Below are positions 12,301 through 24,926 of a DNA stretch of 64,000 bases, in pieces. The notes under the pieces are model-generated. The model ran no database searches, was not told where the DNA came from, and saw nothing but the letters and a program-made list of their open reading frames with translations. This stretch comes from Planoprotostelium fungivorum (taxonomy: Eukaryota > Evosea > Variosea > Cavosteliida > Cavosteliaceae), in NCBI GenBank assembly GCA_003024175.1, contig MDYQ01000098.1:1-64000 (forward strand), read 5' to 3'. Positions within the stretch are counted from its first letter, which is position 1. Each line of letters begins with the position of its first letter. Both the position numbers and the translations under genes were made by a program.

Positions 12301-13977
12301 GGAATCTCCGCGAACATTCCTCACCCCCAAGTCTGTCTGTAACTCGCGTAGAAACTGCCGATAGTGGATTTGTTGATGTTGCATACATCCAGGCTCACGA
12401 CATCGAGTGTGAGATTGGCCACGACATCTCTCACGAGCAGAGTCGATCGATCACTGTTTGCCAAATTGACGAGAATCGATGAGCTGTTCATCCGTCTGAT
12501 GTCGACAATGAAGCTGTTCAATGTCAAATTCAGTGTGACTCTCCCAGTCATCTGTGTGGGTCAGTCGCATGCGATTCGCGGATTCAAGTCACCGTGTATC
12601 TACTGGTGACGTAGACGTTTGGAGTGGAAATGGATTGGGTCAAATCTGATCCGTTGATGACTTTCAATCCAATGGTTTGATTCAAGACCAAGTCGGGGTA
12701 CTGCTCATGGTTAACATTTTCTGTGAAAATTCACCCACCGGACTGGATGGTACGAGACCGGGTGCATCGAAGGGGGGTATGTCCAATAATACCACGGTGT
12801 AATTCGTGTAGATACCGTTGTAGATGAGTGACCTACTGCGTCCCTCCCTCAAATTTCCCGCCAACTCGTAGATTCTACAATGAGAAGAGATGATCGTTCC
12901 GTTGAGCAATCTGCTGCAGGCATCCGATGGAATGTTCATCAAGAAGTAATATCCCCCTTCCTCGTTCAGTCGTTGTAGATCGTCGTAAATGTTCGGGCTT
13001 CACCCTGGTAAGAGACGTATACCTCCGAGGGTATGTTGATACTGGTGGCACCGTATACGAATGGAATGGTCACATTTGTCCCGTTCAATTGGATGTTCTG
13101 AGAAGAATTGACCTTGTTGTATGAGGGGTCCTTGAGAGGAACGGATATCTTGAGGGTGGTCCCGTTATAATACGTCCAGTTTGCAGCAGTTTGAAACCGG
13201 TTGAAGAAGTTGGGAGTGTAATCGACGAGGAGATAACCGGTGGTGTTGGATCCATCGTTGAAGAAGCGGACGTAGGACTTGTTGAGGAGCAGCATCGTGG
13301 AGCAGTTGACGTTGAGTTGGAAGACGTAAGTACAAGTGTTGATTTGTTCAATGAGGCCGAATGAGGTGGAGGTACCGCATACGATGTTGATCGTGGAGTT
13401 TCTTCCACTACCGCAGCCGGATTGGTCACCAGGAGTTGCAGCGATATTTCCCTTGTAAGAGAGGCTGATCTGAAATGTAATGAATAATCACCCGGTCGTG
13501 ATTCAATTTTACATTGTTGGGACTGATCGATCTGGGTTGCTCCTGACCGAGCTGTCCAAGATCATAGGATGATTTCCAATGAGGGTAATCTATCTGCAAC
13601 ATTGTTGTACCTGGTACGTACTGATACACCCCGTTCGGCTGATACGGCCCAAGGACAGCATCAACGGTCTGGTTATTGACAAGTCTGTGTGGTGTGGGTA
13701 TGGGATGGAGTGTTTATATACCGATACCTGCAGGGTCTGAAGATATAGTAATAGTTCGATGGAGTAGGATTGGAAACGGAGAAGCTGAAGAATGGATTGC
13801 TTCCATTATTGAGGAGAGAAAGGTCGTACACTTCATTCGTTGCACCTGACTTCATATTCCATCAACCATACGCACAGAGGAGACGAACCCACCTGCACGA
13901 GACAATTTAACTGAGACTGAACTACTGACATACATAAGAATAGCAATAGAAATACAGCCCCTCCCTGCAGCCCCATG
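9317..13977 (-). CDS. Receptor tyrosine-kinase-like protein with MRH-like domain, GPS motif, TM and kinase
   Basis: Predicted single-pass plasma-membrane receptor. The signal peptide is MGLQGGAVFLLLFLCMSVVQS. An MRH-like domain follows (NEVYDLSLLNNG, YYYIFRPC, GCGSGRNSTINIVCG, a Glu and TCTYVFQLNVNC). After a long Asn-glycosylation-rich region comes a short LRR-like stretch (MVDISGLGFNGTLPTLY, LENNTFLC). Next is a possible GAIN region ending in a clear GPS motif: CIYWNE, PSW, then CSCNHLTNF, with the His-Leu-Thr cleavage triplet at 10958-10966. The TM segment is LLLIVCIGGGSLVLIIVAIV. The kinase has an intact G-loop (IGEGKYGTVYRG) and Lys (VAVKKL). Its catalytic loop is HGDVRAKN rather than HRD, and DFG is DFS; the key Asp and Asn are kept. 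The stop is at 9317-9319. Many short introns. Confidence 0.82.
10440..10460. repeat. Example of the recurrent intronic motif, here as a palindrome
   Basis: The motif TCTACAACG and its complement CGTTGTAGA abut here, giving ATCTACAACGTTGTAGAC, within an intron of the receptor kinase gene. See the findings for the full list of sites. Confidence 0.8.
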
Positions 13978-14715
13978 TCTGGAAGATGAGTGTGGCGAGC
14001 GTTGAGGTGATTTGAGGACACTTGACAGTAGCGAAGTGGCGACAGACGTTTCTCCGTTCGCGTTTCGGCTTTTTTTCGGCTCGGCGCAATTGCCTGTTTA
14101 TACGCGAAGTTGGTTGAGCCACCACCTACTCTATCGATCGCAGCTCTATAGAAGAGATATTGAGGGCTGTGGATGGCACGACAAGTTTAGACGTTGAGTG
14201 TGAAGTGGAACGCCGGCGGTTTCTCCACACCCAAGAAGGTGCTCCCATCTTGCTAAGTGCTTCCTTTCTCACCCGATTTTATTTATTCTTTCGGTTGACA
14301 GGCAAAAGGTCCCATCTGGAGAAAGGCTCGACCGTTAGACAGTTATCTCAGAGGAGACAAGATCTTACAGGTGCAGTCTCTCATTCCACCCTCTCCGTTT
14401 GTTAAAATGTTTGTCTGCCTAGTGGTTTGTCGCGATGAGCCACACGACTCAGTCATTCAGAGACGAGCATAGATCGTCTTCACCTTCATATCCATCGAAA
14501 AAGCATCTGATCCTCTTCTACGATTGATAGGCCAGTTGATAGTGCAGTGAGCTGAAGACAAATAGAGGAAAAGATGACCTGCGGACCCCTGTACTGAGAA
14601 GACGCGGTTGTGGAAGTTGAAAGTACGGAAAAACTAAAATCTGCTTACGTCAGCGATTTTCCACCAACATCAGACCATCAACCATTACCAACAGACAAAA
14701 TAAGCACACAACACG
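13978..14715. other. Divergent intergenic region between the receptor kinase and the DJ-1-like gene
   Basis: About 740 bases separate two start codons pointing apart. Short open frames on both strands lack plausible protein features. No RNA gene or repeat was recognised. It presumably holds both promoters. Confidence 0.5.
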
Positions 14716-15577
14716 ATGACAGGAAAAGTTCTATTCGTTCTCACATCTCACAACACACTCCTCAACGGAAAACCAACTGGATGGTATCTCCCAGAGGCAG
14801 CTCATCCTTACTACGTCTTATCCTCTCAGTACACTGTAGAGTGGGCTAGTCCTGCAGGTGACCGAACGTTCAACTCGATTGCACGATGGTGGTTGACATT
14901 TTCATTCAGGTGGAAAGGCACCATTGGATCCTACATCGGTCGAGCAATTCAAAGAGGATGCCGAATGCCAGAAGTTCCTCAAGGATGAGGTAGATCCGAA
15001 CGATCAGTTCGTCGCGTCTAAACCGTAAACAGGCAGCCCAGAATGGAGTGAACAACACGAAGAAGTTGGACTCCATCTCCGAGAAGGTACGATCCATTCG
15101 TCATCACCTCTCACACGTCTTCAGGATTACGATGCCATCTTCTACGTCGGTGGACACGGCCCATGTTTCGATCTGGTCGATTCCTCAGTCAGCCAGAAGT
15201 TGATATCCGACTTCTACTCTGCTGGCAAGCCCACCGCCGCCGTATGCCACGGACCTGTCGTCTTCACCCATGTGAAGGACAAGGACGGCAAGCCACTCGT
15301 CGCTGGAAAGAAGGTCACTTGCTTCACCGATGAAGAAGAAGCTCAGGTGAGTCTTCTGCATCATGCATTTCGATCGCTCAATCATTCACAGGCACAACTG
15401 ACCGAGCAGATTCCCTTCTTAGTCGAGAAGAAATTGAGAGAGTTGGGAGCCGTCTTCGAGAAGGCAGATAAGCCATGGGGCTGCAAAGTGTGTGTCGAGG
15501 GCAACTTCATCACTGGTCAGAACCCCGCATCGGCCGGCGAGACCGGAAAGGCCATCTTGTCTCAACTGAAGAAGTAA
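14716..15577 (+). CDS. DJ-1/PfpI family protein, Hsp31-like (glyoxalase III / D-lactate dehydratase type)
   Basis: Predicted to convert methylglyoxal to D-lactate or act in protein repair under carbonyl stress, in the cytosol. The first exon gives MTGKVLFVLTSHN and the family Glu in GWYLPEAAHPYYV. Later exons carry YDAIFYVGGHGPCFDLV and the nucleophile Cys in AVCHGPVVF. The C-terminus has KVCVEGNFITGQNPASA, typical of Hsp31 proteins. I read four introns: about 14868-14919, 14988-15031, 15088-15123 and 15346-15391. Spliced length is about 230 residues, normal for the family. Confidence 0.88.
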
Positions 15578-15786
15578 AGAACTTGATGATACGACTGACT
15601 CCTTCCATCGTGCATAAAAATGGGGAGTGTGTTTGTTTTATAGTAGAAAAGTTACGCAGTGTTTTACAACTTGTGAGACAACAAGGAGGCGGAGGAGAGA
15701 AGAGGACAGAGGAGAGGTTCAGGGTCGTCTGTCAATTGTAGAGTATAGAAGGAGTCTGATTGAGGCTGCGTGGCCGGATATCAGAT

Positions 15787-18262
15787 ATGGGTGATTCGAC
15801 AAAGACCATGCTGGTCGAAATCGGACATTTAGAGAGAGAACTGGACGACATCATAGAGAAGAGAATGTCTCTGCTGCAATCTATGAAAGAATTGGAGGTC
15901 GAAGAGAACAGAGTGACCTCCCTCCTTCAACACAAGAAGGATGGCCTGAGGAAAGGTTTGTTTCTACCCAACGGAAGGACGGGTCTTACATCCAGTCTGG
16001 GTATATCTCATCTTACTGCCTCGGGACCCACACGAGCGACCGTGTCTAAACCCCTACCAGCATCTAGAAAGTAATGTCGAATGTCTTTTCATCGACTGAA
16101 CGACTCTCAGATTCAATCCAAAGTATCAACTACCCGGAGACTCAAAAGGTCTAAAACCAAGCATCAGTGGTGAGGTTCTACCAAACCCTGGGAGGGATGT
16201 CTGGACGGCCAGTGGTTTTCACAAACTCTGTGAGTGACCGTATCACACATACCCTTGTCCACCACCACCTTCTCATCTCATCATCCAGTGTCCATCAAGA
16301 TCGATGATGGGTATTACTACTCCCCCAGCATCAAATCACGCTATCCACGACTATACGACGTGAGAGCCCCTCCACCCTCCATCTCTCCATCTTCCATCTC
16401 ACATCACACAGTGCATCGTGAACGCCGGTGTCTTTGTCAAACCCGGCACGCTGGGTGTATTCAACGCCAAGTCTTTCAACCAACGGCTGTTGGCTCAGAT
16501 CAGTGGACCCCTCCTGCCGGAAGACTTCAGCGGTATCGAGGACCCACCTGAAGAGCTGTACGGTAACTTGTTGTGCGCCAAAACCATTTCGACGTATCCC
16601 AAAAAATTGGGACTGCCCCCCATGAGGGTGAGATCGATCTACAACGGTGTAGATTGATTGGGGATGTAGAATGGAGACCCGATCTGTGATCGATTCTGCG
16701 TGCAGATCTTTCCACAGAGTATGGCTATCTGTATTGCAGATGGATGCAATTGGGGTCACAAATCGAGGTCGGCAGCTACACTGGCGAGCAATTGTTTTGT
16801 AGATTTCATTGCTCACAACCAATCGTGAGTCACATCTCTCCATCACCATCATCTCATCCAGTCATATCTCTCCACTCATCACCATCTCATCCAATCACAT
16901 CTCTCCATCATCATCATCTCATCCATCATCACATCTATCCATCATCATCATGTATACTTGTCATCCTCCCTGATGACGAAAATAGAAATAATTTAAAAGG
17001 ATCGATCAAAGTGTTATTACAAGCTGTAGCAGCCGCCCACAACGCCGTCATCGAGGGGTCAGCCGAACACGGCACTACAACGCTCTTGGGTGGCTCACTC
17101 CTCCGCCTGGAGCGTAAGAGGAAAAAGGGAAGGAGAGACTCCGACCTCAAGGTGATCCATCTACAACGGACCAAACGATTGAGACCGTGCAGGAATTGGA
17201 CTTGCAGAACCGACGAGGAAGTGAAGCGAGCACGTCACCCAACAAGGGACACAAGCTGTACAGTCGCACCTCTTCACCTTCTATCACAGATAAGACTCCT
17301 GACCCAAAATGGGCTTTTGTCTGCATTTCTGTGGGGGATTGCAGTGAGTTTTCTCCGAATTTTCTCGTCGATTTCTGTGAAAATTCGATGAAATGTACTG
17401 GGAAGATTCTGGGAGGGCTGATTGTAGACAGAGGCGTTTCATTATTCGGCACAGACGAAGAGAGTGATCGATATAACCGAAGGCAATCGAGGTAACCTTC
17501 AAGATGCCAGCGATCCCGGCGGCAGGTGCCACGTCATCATACGTAATCATTACGTAAGATCTGACACGTCCCAATAGATTGGGACCCACGTCCGATATCG
17601 GAGAGCCCGATTTACGTAACATGGACTTGTACATTAAGACCTGCGAGGAGGGGGATCTCATCATACTGTGCTCCGACGGTATACACGGTGAGCGTTGTAG
17701 ACGGACACGAAGATTTGCGACGCTGACCTCCCCCAGACTGTCTCGACCCCATTCACGCGGGAAAAGTTCCGCGTGATTTTGCCGCCATTTCATCGACGCT
17801 GGCGAGTTATGAAGAAGATTGGGGGAAGGCACAGAAGGAGTGCTGCGAGGAGGTGGAGAGTAGTATCAATTGGTATCGTCTGCACACGATAGAGGAACAC
17901 ATCAACGCGGCAAAGGCGGCGGAGCCGAACAACCACGTGAACGTGGGTCACTTCATCATCTCTCTCCATCGCTCGACACCAGATCATCATCGATCACATC
18001 ATCATCACCATCGAACAACATCACCATCATCATGAAACATGAACATCATCATTCACCATAATGCATGGAATCCCAACCGATGGATCGACAGGAATTGTGC
18101 AGACGATTAGTCGAACACTGCAGGGATATGACCTTGTCCTCCCGCAAGTTTATGGAAGAGAATCCAACAAAGAACTTGTCCAAGGACTACAGAGCTTTTC
18201 CAGGGAAGATGGATCACACGACGATCATGGCCTTTGAAGTCAGGCGATATGCTCCCAAATGA
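15787..18262 (+). CDS. PP2C-like (PPM-type) protein, resembling the CG9801/PP2D1 group
   Basis: The N-terminus is a coiled coil (MGDSTKTMLVEIGHLEREL and on). It is followed by WTASGFHKL and a PPM-like fold with MAICIADGCNWG, WAFVCISVGDCKAF and DLIILCSDGIHDCLDP. These resemble the metal-site segments of PP2C phosphatases (D-G-x-x-G, S-x-G-D, S-D-G). The first motif is ADGCNWG, close to the canonical DGHGG but altered, so catalysis is doubtful. Such altered PPM proteins are known in animals. Introns are short and three contain the CGTTGTAGA motif (near 16638, 17159 and 17694). The exact order in the 16.8-17.4 kb part is partly inferred. It ends 18 bp from the stop of the convergent methyltransferase gene. 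Confidence 0.65.
16838..16950. repeat. Degenerate CATC/CCAT-rich repeat in an intron
   Basis: Repeated CATCTCTCCATCATCA-like units fill an intron of the PP2C-like gene. It is simple-sequence DNA with no coding sense. Confidence 0.7.
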
Positions 18263-18280
18263 ACTTCTCTCGTGTACCTT

Positions 18281-19290
18281 TTATTTTATTTCTTCTTCCA
18301 CACGGCGAGGACTTCCTTTCCCTTCCTGGTGTCGTGTTGGCGGTTGGGTACCTTGTCCATCAGTTGGAGGGTGCATGAGGTGGCTCACCTCTTTGTAGAC
18401 GCAGTCGAAGCCAAGTGGCACGAGCAGCTCTTCATAGTCTTCCGGTTTGACGGAGTAGGGTGGGCCCTCTTTACGCCCCGGAACTGGTGTCGATGTCAGG
18501 GGATGATGGGCAAGATGAACGGTCACCGATGGGGAACATGAGAGTGATAAGTTGGCCGGAGGGGCGGATGATTTTAGACATCTGTTGGGCCCATTGGGGT
18601 CTCATGGAAGGTGGCAGAGCACAGAAGAACCTGATCCATCGTCATCATCACGTCCGCGTCGATCTGTAGATGTCTCACGTGTAATCGTAGACTGTGTCGT
18701 AACTATTATCTTCTGTGGCAAAGAAGTCACCCGAAATGACCTTCATCCTCGATCTGTCTTCCTCTGGTAGCTGTAGAAGATGAACGTGAGGAGAGGAGAT
18801 GATCCCACCTTCAATTGTTCTAAACGTTGATTGGCTGTGGCAGCGGCGAGTGGTGAGAGGTCCAGACCAGTGGAGGTTCTGGATGATCTACCTCCATTAG
18901 AAGAGGGAACTCTGGCGAAGAATTCGACGTCGTAACCTGAACCACATCCAGGTACAAGTACAGGTCCTGGGATGTTCAGACGATGGATGTGAAAACGTTG
19001 AACGTGTGAGCGATCTGGTGGCTCACCTTCGGATATCTTCCAACCTTTCTCTTCGAATAGTTCAGAGAGGGCAGGAGAATGTTCACCGTGATCCCAAGGG
19101 GTCATCTTTCGATCATTAACTTGAATAATCGTACGTGAAGACGTGAGATTCCAATGACGGTCTTACCTTCTTCTGCCATAGTTCTTCCCAACCTCCCTCT
19201 TTGGCGGCGATCTCCTGCATGTTCATCAATTTCTATATCGAGGCGAACGTATTCAAACAGACAAACCTGCATCTGAGATGGTTCTGCCAT
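18281..19290 (-). CDS. TPMT/HOL-type S-adenosylmethionine methyltransferase
   Basis: Predicted thiol or halide methyltransferase. It begins MAEPSQMQ, then after an intron has GGWEELWQKKMTPWDHGEHSPAL, which matches the Trp-Glu-x-x-Trp opening of plant HOL and bacterial TPMT-family enzymes. The SAM site follows as VLVPGCGSGYDVEFFA, with GLDLSPLAAATANQRLEQL, and later an aspartate-tyrosine-threonine-phenylalanine segment typical of this family. The C-terminus (PPYSVKPEDYEELLVPLGF) also fits. The stop is at 18281. The gene is convergent with the PP2C-like gene, with almost no space between the stops. Confidence 0.8.
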
Positions 19291-20191
19291 GATGATTGTC
19301 TGTGTTTGTTACGTCGATGATCTTTACAAACCAATTTCGCTCACAAAATTGTGAGAAACATCTTCGCTTTCGACCACGTTCTCTCTTTGCAACTGTTTCA
19401 TCCAATCAAATGGGAGGTGTATCACTCATTTGTTCTTCCATTTCTGTCGATGGATAATCATCATGTTGGATGTTTGCATTATGAACAAGAGATACAGTTT
19501 ATGATTCTTAAGTGAACATCCTGGTAGATGAAAGGACTGGCATTCGAGATACTTGATTTCTATTGTGAAGATGTGTTGCACAGGAGGTTCTCGCGAGACA
19601 TAGAGAGGAGGGGGGACCACTTGTTCCTTCTCCTATATTCTTCCCTCTGTGCCAACTGTTTCATCCTCTTCAGTGCTTCTTTTTTACATTCTGTTCTTGT
19701 ATCAGACAGATACCATCACGTGATTAGAGGGTGTACATCGAAGAACCTCACCCTCTTCCGCACGAGAAGATAGAGTCCATCCCTGGATTCTCCTCCAGTT
19801 CGAAGCCATCAGGTGATAGTTCTCCTCGATCTGCCTCTGCAATCGAGCGAGCTCACCCTGGACTTCACAACATGAGCAGTCGATAGACATCCGTACGTCG
19901 TATAAATAGTAGAGTGGCTTGCGGTGCTGTTGTTGAATCCTCGAGGCGCTTGAAATGGTTCGAGGTCACGTAAGCTGTCTCCGCCAGAATTTGTCGGGAA
20001 TGTGCGCGTCTCAAAATCACACTTTGCTGAACCGTTGAGACATGCAGACGCAACGTGGATCAGATAGAGGACGACGACTCGTCCAGGAAGAAGTCATGCC
20101 CGGGATCTGAGATACTGAATCTTCTGGGTCTTCTAAAGATTCTTTATCGGTTTGTGATGTTTACAGTGGTTAACGATGCGGGTGTGTGAGA
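19291..20191. other. Intergenic region with one weak minus-strand ORF (19702-19890)
   Basis: Between the methyltransferase start and the villin stop lie about 900 bases. A minus-strand ATG frame at 19890-19702 codes 62 residues (MSIDCSCCEVQGELARLQRQ and on), helical in character, with a TATTTATA box about 15 bases before it. It has no recognisable relative. It may be a small gene or chance. Confidence 0.25.
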
Positions 20192-23100
20192 TCAGAAGAG
20201 ACCGGCGTCTTTTTTCAATGATGCCCTCTTCCAAACTGGGAGGATTGCGAACTCTTTCTTCGTCATGTGAAAGATCTCGTGAAACTCCTCGTTCGACAGA
20301 TAGTTCTGAATCCATCAGACCCATCCTCGATCAAGTGACGATGACATCACCTCTAATCGACCGGCATCGAGTCCTTGTGGTTTTGTTTTCAACTCATCCA
20401 GAGTGTATCTTCGATTAATGGAGGCAACCGTCGCTCTAATATCCTCCAATTCATTTAGAGATGAACAGCCCCTGGCATTCCTTGTATCCCATGAGTGGAA
20501 ACAACTGTAGATGTTCAGATGAGAACTCATTCATAGAAAATGACGCACCTGATGAAGTCCATAGGCTCTAAACCAGACATAACGAGAGAGATGGGAGTGT
20601 CTCTTCTCTTTGTTGCCTCTGCATATTCGATCGCTACCTCATACACCTGATGAACATGAGACGACAGCACGATGGATGGAATGACTTGCCCTGATCCATT
20701 TCGACTCATCCGCTTTCGAACCTCTCCACACAAAGATGTGATATCCTGCATCCAATATCATCAAGTCTCTTTCTTCTAAATCTTCTTGCGTCACATCAGT
20801 TATTCTCGTCACCTACATCACACATTAACATCCGAAAAAGATGATGAGATGATCACATCGAACGCCCCGGTTCCATAGTGGCAGTGGAAGAGTTTCACAT
20901 TCGGTCGATGCTCTCGTTGGTATTCACAAGCTCCGTTGATGTCTTCCCAAAACTCATCATCTTCCGATCCCTCATCGATCACCTGGATCTCCTCTTGGAT
21001 GTTCTATCGTCCCTCAGTCTCGAACACTTGTGCCACCGCCCTCACCTCCCTGACGAGTCTGCAGATTTGTACGCAGGTCTCCCCCTTGTCAGACAGGGAA
21101 GAGAATCTCCCCAACCACAGATAGACGCGATGTCTCGTGTAGAGTAAGAACGAATCGTTGCTGTCCAACCTAGACGAAGCTTCTCCTCTATTTCTCGATA
21201 TGCGTAACTGTTCACGATGATGAGAAGAGATGATGATCATCATCATCGTCACCTGCATCACCCTTAGATCATGGTGGGGGTCACCTCTCAATTGATACAT
21301 ATAAACCTGATCTCCTTCAGGTAGAGAATTCCAGGTTGGATAATCAGAATCCTTCGTGGAATGAGAAAGTAGAATAGGATATAAATTCACCGTGCACGAG
21401 CCCGTGTGAACGAATAGATTACCCCCGAAGATATTCAACAGGTGCCGCGTTTCTTTCTGCTGAGGGATTCGGATCTGCAAGATGTCATGTCAGGCGATGA
21501 TGATGAAGCTGATGATAATGATGTTGATTATGATGTTGATTATGATGTTGATTATGATGTTGATTATGATGTTGATTATGATGTTGATTATGATGTTGAT
21601 GGTGTTGATGCTGAGACTTCACCTGAACGGGAGCATTCTGAGCCATGTCTGTTCCCATGTCCCTGGTGATGAGAGCAGACCAACCCTTCTCCTTCTGTTC
21701 TCCTTCGTCAGCTCACGTCTCATCTTCACAGACACACGTGACTGCTCCTCTTCCCCTGCCAGAAATAGATGATGTGCTTATCCTTCCCCTCTCTCGGTGT
21801 GGTTCGACTTCCCTCGTATAGAACTTTGGACACTTCCTTGTAGGTATAAAGTGATACGTAGCTGTCACTGTGGAAGAAGTGACCTCTCTTGGTATATTCC
21901 ACGGGGTTCGATTGGGAGTCCACGTACCACATCTACCCGTGTCGGTTTCATTTCAATGAAACTCTCACCTTGTAATTCGCTCGGCCGTCGTCCACTGGGG
22001 GGACCTCTCGTGTCACGTGATCTGACGTCATATCTGACATCTTGAACGTCTCTTCCTTCTTCACGGCGACGTTTAGCCCCGATTCTACCACCTTACTCTG
22101 TATGGGAAGTTGATCGGAGAAATCGAAAAATTTCTCCTTAAAGAGGATGGTCTCGGCTCCATCCATCTCTCTCGATGCGTGGACCCATTTCGGTCGATTC
22201 TTCTTGTCCCTCATCTCCTTCCAGAGTGTTTCTGCGTTCCTGATATCGTGAGATGATGGGAGATGATTATTCTGGGAGGTTTACCTTCTATCGGATGGCT
22301 CTGATTCTCTTCCGCACCACAGGTACAGCTGGTGATGCTCTTCAGAGGTGAAGAGAAGTGAGATGGTTCACCTCGGAGGAGCAATCTAATACGTAGATGT
22401 TTGCGTGTGATAGTAGAGATTGTGTCAGTTTTGGGTATTTTACAGTTTTAAATTCTTTCTTGTCTTTTACTGTGGCATATCTATTCTCGTCATTTCTCTG
22501 CATTCAGACACGTTTTCATTACGAATATACAAAATTCAAACACAGAAGCATTGTGTTGAATGGTACACTCACTTGTACAAAATGTCGGGGTAGATCCTCT
22601 TGTCCGCATCCTACAAGCAGTCAGTGAAATCTCACCACTGTACTTCACCTCATCTTCCCCTCCCGCCTTCTGGTCGTTCAACTTGAAAGGCCAACTTCCC
22701 GTTGCCCCCAATAGCTTCCAGAATTTCTGTGGATGTTCATCCGTTCCTTCCTTCTCATCTAACGTGAAGACAGTTCCCCTAGTCATCATCTCCTTCACGC
22801 AGATCCTCCTGCAGATGTCTCCTCCCTTCGATCTGGAGAGAGAATAAATTGATTGAAATTACATTTTAATGTCTCGCATCAAACGAGGGGGATGGACAGA
22901 TTTCGTTGCAGTGAGAGAATGTCACCTCTCCAATAGGGATGCATTCTTACCGATCCATTGGTAGATAGAATGACCGTCGATCAATATGAATGAGTCTCCA
23001 TCGTTCAAACTGCTCAACTTGCACTCGACGACTCTCACGCTCACCTTCCTCTTTCCTGCACGACGCACGTTCAATCTACGGAACATTTCGTTGTACATTT

Positions 23101-24831
23101 GCAGATGATCACCTTTTAGATGGATGAGTGTGGGTGGTTTCACTTTTAGGTCTTCGTGGGTGGATCTCAGCTTGACCATGTCGGAGGCGATGAATTCTGC
23201 CTGCTTGGCTCTCAGATTGTTCGTACCGGGTGAATCTGCAGGCTGTACGGTGTTACATAACTGAATGACCGAGGATATCTCACCGCTTTCTGTTCGATCA
23301 TGGCTTGATTCTCTCTACAACGAGTCAGCGGGGGATACGTAAATTCTATATTTTCACCTCAATTTCTTCAAATTGGTGGGAGCCTTTCTTCCTTGAGGCC
23401 CAGCGATCCTCTTTTGTCCTCCAGATATGCTGACTTTCTGCGGTGAAGGATTCTTCTGTGAAATGTTCGACTTTCCCACGGAATTTCTCCTGGGAGAGAC
23501 GCCTGCGGTCGTCGTTGCCTTGGGAACGGCTAAGGTAGATGTAGCTATTTTTGGAACAGTAGTGGGGGGCGTTATAGATGGTTTCACCAGGCCCGTGGAG
23601 GCGGTACCGGAGGTCCTCCTCACTGTGGTGTTTCCCGCCTGAATTTTCGTGGAAGATTTACCGTTAGATGGATGTGGAGTGGAATCCTTCAGAGCCACCT
23701 GGGCTGTCGCTTTCCCATTCGTTTGAGACGGCCTCGTTGTAGACGGAACCGACGCTTTCACGCTACTCACGGTCGATACTGAGACGCATCAACTTTGACG
23801 TATCACAGCTCCACGGAGTCGTGGAGAAGGTGTCCCACCTGGTCTCTTTATCCCACTGGGAATTCCTCTGGGGGATTTCGCATCGACCGAAGTGGTTCGA
23901 GGTGTGGGCACTACAATCTTCGGTACAGATGAAACAGATCTGACCTGTCAGACCTTCAGACTCTAAGATACGTACCCTACGCATGATCGCATTTGAATGC
24001 GAAGGTACGTGAATGCATGAGAGATGAGAGGATCACACCGCCGGAGTGGGGAGAGTTTTTTTGGCGGGAACTTTGGTATTTGGGACCGTGGGTACATTCG
24101 TCGGGGTGACTTTGGTTCGAACGGTCGAATTGGGTTTCACCACAGAAGATGTGAGGGCTCTGGGCGATATCAACTTGCCTGTGGGATTCGTAGTCCTTGG
24201 AGACACCTACCATCACATGAGTCCACTGTTGACTCGTTCCATGCGAGAGATCAATGTCTCACATCGGGTGGCAGCATCCTCTTCGATCGAGTCACGTCGA
24301 TGGTGGGGATGGCTCTGGGTGACTTCGCGGGGGTCTCGATCGTTCTCCTGGGGGAGGGAGGGACAGCTTGTGCATCTCCCTCTTCCCCCTGACTCGTTCT
24401 TGGTGAATCGATCAGGGAGAGAGCTTGCTCTAACATGGATGGAGTGATCTGTTTCCTTCGTCATTCACGATGGTTTGTGACGATGGCACCTCGTCATTCT
24501 GATTCGATCTCGCGGTGGAGAGATTAGGTGTCGCTCTCTTCTTGTTTGTGGAAGAAGGTGTGAGCTTCTTGACCGGTGTGGAGATCTTAGTGACGACCGG
24601 CTTTGTCCCTGTATGTGCGACCATCGGCTCTGTAATGATGTCACTGACGGTACGACGAATGTTGTTATCATTCACTCGAGGTGATCATGTTGGTGGCAAC
24701 AGGCAATGGGTTTCCATTCTTCTGAGATGTTGTGAATCGGGATGTATGATGATGCGAACGTCACCAACCTTATTCACAGAGGATTTTGATGGAGGCTTGA
24801 TGCCCGTCTTAGCTGAAGCTGGAGCACTCAT
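20192..24831 (-). CDS. Villin/gelsolin-family actin-binding protein with long basic N-terminal extension
   Basis: Predicted to cap, sever or bundle actin filaments under calcium and phosphoinositide control. A Ser/Thr/Pro/Lys-rich, probably disordered N-terminal region of some 350-450 residues (VKKLTPSSTNKKRATPN; KKLR near 23350) comes first. Several gelsolin repeats follow, for example DGDSFILIDGHSIYQWIGKNA, HIIYFWQGKRSS, NDSFLLYTRHRVYLWLGRFS and RDLMILDAGYHIFVWRG. The final exons give INRRYTLDELKTKPQGLD, then NYLSNEEFHEIFHM, and end in KRASLKKDAGLF, a clear villin headpiece. The start at 24831 (MSAPASAKTGIKPP) is the best ATG. It lies 95 bp from the TatD start on the other strand, suggesting a shared promoter. 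Confidence 0.85.
21505..21605. repeat. 12-bp minisatellite (GTTGATTATGAT) in a villin intron
   Basis: Seven or eight nearly perfect copies of a 12-bp unit lie inside an intron whose minus-strand donor is at about 21620 and acceptor at about 21481. On the plus strand it reads as Asp-Val-Asp-Tyr repeats, which is not a real protein. Confidence 0.9.
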
Positions 24832-24926
24832 GCGTTGCTCTCGATGGTAAACCACATTTCGCGGGAATGTATGTCTACAACCACGCGGCTGGCCCAGAAT
24901 CTCATAAAATCGTCTCATCAGCCAAA
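24832..24926. promoter_or_regulatory. 95-bp divergent promoter between villin and TatD
   Basis: The two predicted start codons face apart with only 95 bases between them, so both promoters must share or overlap this interval, or reach into the neighbouring gene. No TATA box is obvious. The position depends on the two start choices. Confidence 0.4.

Noticed and set aside
21442-21669. Plus-strand frame with Asp-Val-Asp-Tyr repeats
   Set aside because: It is the translation of a 12-bp minisatellite inside a villin intron.
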